In this document: one piece after another, positions 14,271-15,371 of the stretch
Numbering within the stretch: the first letter of the stretch is position 1
Layout: each line of letters opens with the position of its first letter
Assembly: GCA_947628975.1 (NCBI GenBank)
Contig: CANRBW010000019.1
Location: 1-15,371 of the forward strand
Reading direction: 5' to 3'
Length of the DNA stretch: 15,371 bases
Source of the DNA: an uncultured Oscillospiraceae bacterium
Lineage (GTDB): Bacteria > Bacillota > Clostridia > Oscillospirales > Oscillospiraceae
The notes under the pieces: model-generated
What the model was told of the DNA's origin: nothing
Databases searched by the model: none
Seen by the model: only the letters and a program-made list of their open reading frames with translations
Translations under genes and position numbers: made by a program

Positions 14271-14555
14271 TTACCTCCCCTTTAATGAGACCACCAATTC
14301 CCTGATCACGGCCTCGTCTCGTTCTGATAGGCCCTCCACGTCCACCGTGCGCCGCTCGGCGATCCCCAGCAGATAATCCGCCGATACCCCAAACGCTTTT
14401 GCAAACGCACAGACCACATCCGCTGACGGCGTTCTTATACCCAGCTCGTAAGTAGAGATGGCCGACTTGGTGACGCCTGCCTTTTGTGCAAGCTCCGCTT
14501 GCGACCACTCCCGGCTTTCTCGAAGCACCCTGACCTTTTGGCCTAAATCCAACAT
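14271..14555 (-). CDS. XRE-family (Cro/CI-type) repressor
   Basis: The 94-residue protein has a classical HTH_3 domain over residues 3-62. It comprises LGQKVRVLRESREWSQAELAQKAGVTKSAISTYELG and PSADVVCAFAKAFGVSADYLLG, followed by a short acidic tail. Such repressors hold integrated elements and prophages quiet. It is read away from the divergent gene at 14698, and two matching 12-base sites flank the shared promoter region. It is the first gene of a two-gene operon ending at a strong terminator. It is too short to carry a protease-sensitive domain, so induction probably depends on its partner or another protein. Confidence 0.9.
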   Translation of the reverse strand: MLDLGQKVRVLRESREWSQAELAQKAGVTKSAISTYELGIRTPSADVVCAFAKAFGVSADYLLGIAERRTVDVEGLSERDEAVIRELVVSLKGR

Positions 14556-14564
14556 TTTACCACC

Positions 14565-14576
14565 ACCATTCTTGTA
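14565..14576. promoter_or_regulatory. Candidate repressor operator, site 1
   Basis: ACCATTCTTGTA here is the exact reverse complement of TACAAGAATGGT at 14661-14672. This copy is nine bases before the repressor start codon, suggesting autoregulation. Confidence 0.55.
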
Positions 14577-14628
14577 AACAGTGTAATGGAAAATGCGTAA
14601 ACTATGGAAGCCGTATTATCTACTATTG

Positions 14629-14657
14629 TTGACTTTAAAGCTGGCGATTGTTATACT
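14629..14657 (+). promoter_or_regulatory. Promoter of the 159-residue protein and lipoprotein genes
   Basis: TTGACT (14629-14634) and TATACT (14652-14657) are separated by 17 bases. The start site near 14664 falls in candidate operator site 2, so binding there would block transcription. Confidence 0.7.
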
Positions 14658-14660
14658 AGG

Positions 14661-14672
14661 TACAAGAATGGT
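14661..14672. promoter_or_regulatory. Candidate repressor operator, site 2
   Basis: TACAAGAATGGT, the inverted copy of site 1, spans the predicted start site of the plus-strand transcript. GTAC on both sides of the core adds local symmetry. Confidence 0.55.
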
Positions 14673-14697
14673 ACACCCAAAGAGAGAAGGGGACTAT

Positions 14698-15177
14698 ATG
14701 CCACTGGAACAGGTAAGGGAGGCGTACAACATACTCCGAGAAAGAGAGCGTCAAAAGCTTATTGACTATTTCAAAGGACTTGGTTGGATTGCAAGGCCGA
14801 AAAGTCCAGGGCCAAAAGTCATCACAACGGGAAACGCAGGGAAGGGCCTCCCTGATTATACGGCAAAAGGCAGGATCGTTGCATACGACCTGACCAACTG
14901 GAAGTGGGTGGAGATACGGACGGGAAAAGCGGTAACGGATTTTGACTGTGTGATCTCCCTAAACATGATTGAGAGCGACCCCGACACAGGGAACGCCCAC
15001 GCTCTAGTTGACCGGGTGGGCCTTTACATAGGATATAGAGTAGGTGAGTTTTACTACAAACTAGAGATTTATACTCCTTTTCAGCTCCCATTGAAGTCAG
15101 GAGACTACAAGGGAATTGCCCGAATGGTCAAGGAGCAGTACGACATATATTGCGAGAAAAAGAAGAAAGAGGGTTGA
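14698..15177 (+). CDS. Unrecognised 159-residue protein of the element
   Basis: I do not recognise this family. The product is soluble, with a charged N-terminal helix (LEQVREAYNILRERERQKL), a basic Gly/Pro-rich stretch (ARPKSPGPKVITTG), an alternating beta-like middle with several Trp and Tyr residues, and a Lys-rich end (CEKKKKEG). The ATG at 14698 is chosen because the mapped promoter starts transcription near 14664, which rules out the ATG at 14593, and because AGAAGGGG lies upstream. It is AT-richer than the chromosomal part. The lipoprotein gene starts three bases after its stop, so the two are co-expressed under the repressor region. Confidence 0.78.
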   Translation: MPLEQVREAYNILRERERQKLIDYFKGLGWIARPKSPGPKVITTGNAGKGLPDYTAKGRIVAYDLTNWKWVEIRTGKAVTDFDCVISLNMIESDPDTGNAHALVDRVGLYIGYRVGEFYYKLEIYTPFQLPLKSGDYKGIARMVKEQYDIYCEKKKKEG

Positions 15178-15180
15178 CCC

Positions 15181-15371
15181 ATGAAGAAGTTACATATTGC
15201 CGCCCTGGTGCTGGCGTTGGCGTTTGGCCTTTGTGCTTGCGGCGGGGAGAAGGCAGAGGCCCCTAGCTCGGCGGCCCCGGTGGAGACGGCTACCCCCACC
15301 GTCCCGGCCACGCCCACAGCCAGCCCCGAGGCTACGGCTACCCCGACCCCTACGCCTACGCCCAGCCCCTC
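15181..15371 (+). CDS. Pro/Thr-rich lipoprotein, C-terminus off the right edge
   Basis: The visible 63 residues begin with a lipoprotein signal: a KK pair, a hydrophobic stretch (IAALVLALAFG) and the lipobox LCAC with the lipid-bearing Cys at residue 20. A low-complexity Ala/Pro/Thr/Glu linker with repeated Thr-Pro pairs follows and is still running at the end of the window. The protein should be anchored to the outer face of the membrane, with the linker crossing the cell wall to a domain not seen here. AGAGGG lies seven bases before the ATG. It is coupled to the preceding 159-residue gene. Its function is unknown; surface exclusion or host-cell benefit are guesses. Confidence 0.82.
   Translation, partial: MKKLHIAALVLALAFGLCACGGEKAEAPSSAAPVETATPTVPATPTASPEATATPTPTPTPSP

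Larger units (their letters stand above)
9413..15371. mobile_element. Integrated mobilizable element or compact ICE; right end off window
   Basis: Directly after the tRNA-Thr gene comes a tyrosine recombinase gene. The next genes (moving right) are an FtsK/TcpA-like ATPase, a Rep_trans initiator/relaxase, a small possible ssDNA-binding protein, a repressor pair and cargo. This matches the core of Tn916/ICEBs1-type elements and of MobT-TcpA mobilizable elements in Firmicutes. No VirB4/VirB6-like mating gene is visible, but the element continues beyond 15371. The left boundary is approximate; the junction may lie within the tRNA-Thr 3' end, and no second attachment copy is in the window to confirm it. 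Confidence 0.75.

Noticed and set aside
14593..14697. Upstream start for the 159-residue protein with a hydrophobic N-terminus
   Set aside because: The ATG at 14593 lies before the promoter at 14629-14657; the hydrophobic stretch is a translation of promoter DNA.

Overview
The window is GC-rich with Firmicutes-type expression signals: strong Shine-Dalgarno sites, sigma-A-like TTGACA/TATAAT promoters, and GTG and TTG starts. The gene families (radical SAM/Cys-rich repeat peptide, MMPL with a GLUG-repeat partner, Tn916/ICEBs1-type transfer genes) fit a high-GC gut clostridium of the Oscillospiraceae type. This is inferred from composition and gene content, not from a marker gene.

Region 1 (1-1616) is a small RiPP locus. 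A 57-residue precursor with five Ala-Cys-Gly-X units is followed on the minus strand, after a strong intergenic hairpin, by a radical SAM/SPASM maturase that runs off the left edge. A divergent HxlR-type regulator shares the promoter region, where one inverted repeat lies over both -35 boxes.

Region 2 (1631-9054) is a four-gene minus-strand operon: MarR regulator, TauE/SafE-type permease, MMPL transporter, and a large exported GLUG-repeat protein. The GLUG repeats are split by about 420 residues of predicted coiled coil. It is read from a TTGACA-17-TACAAT promoter with a MarR-like palindrome and ends at a rho-independent terminator. Overlaps of 4 bp (marR/permease) and 20 bp (MMPL/GLUG) suggest coupled translation.

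Region 3 (9109-9412) is a tRNA-Asp(GUC)/tRNA-Thr(GGU) transcription unit with a consensus promoter and terminator.

Region 4 (about 9413-15371, continuing off the right edge) is an integrated mobile element next to the tRNA genes. Its minus-strand genes, in transcription order, are an XRE repressor, a second HTH-like protein, an 87-residue protein with a weak resemblance to filamentous-phage ssDNA-binding protein, a Rep_trans (MobT/NicK-like) initiator/relaxase, an FtsK/TcpA-like ATPase, and a tyrosine recombinase. On the plus strand, divergent from the repressor, an unrecognised 159-residue protein is followed by a Pro/Thr-rich lipoprotein. The gene set fits an integrative and mobilizable element or compact ICE; a filamentous-phage relative is a weaker alternative. 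The element's noncoding DNA holds several large hairpins and inverted repeats that are candidates for replication or transfer origins and repressor operators.
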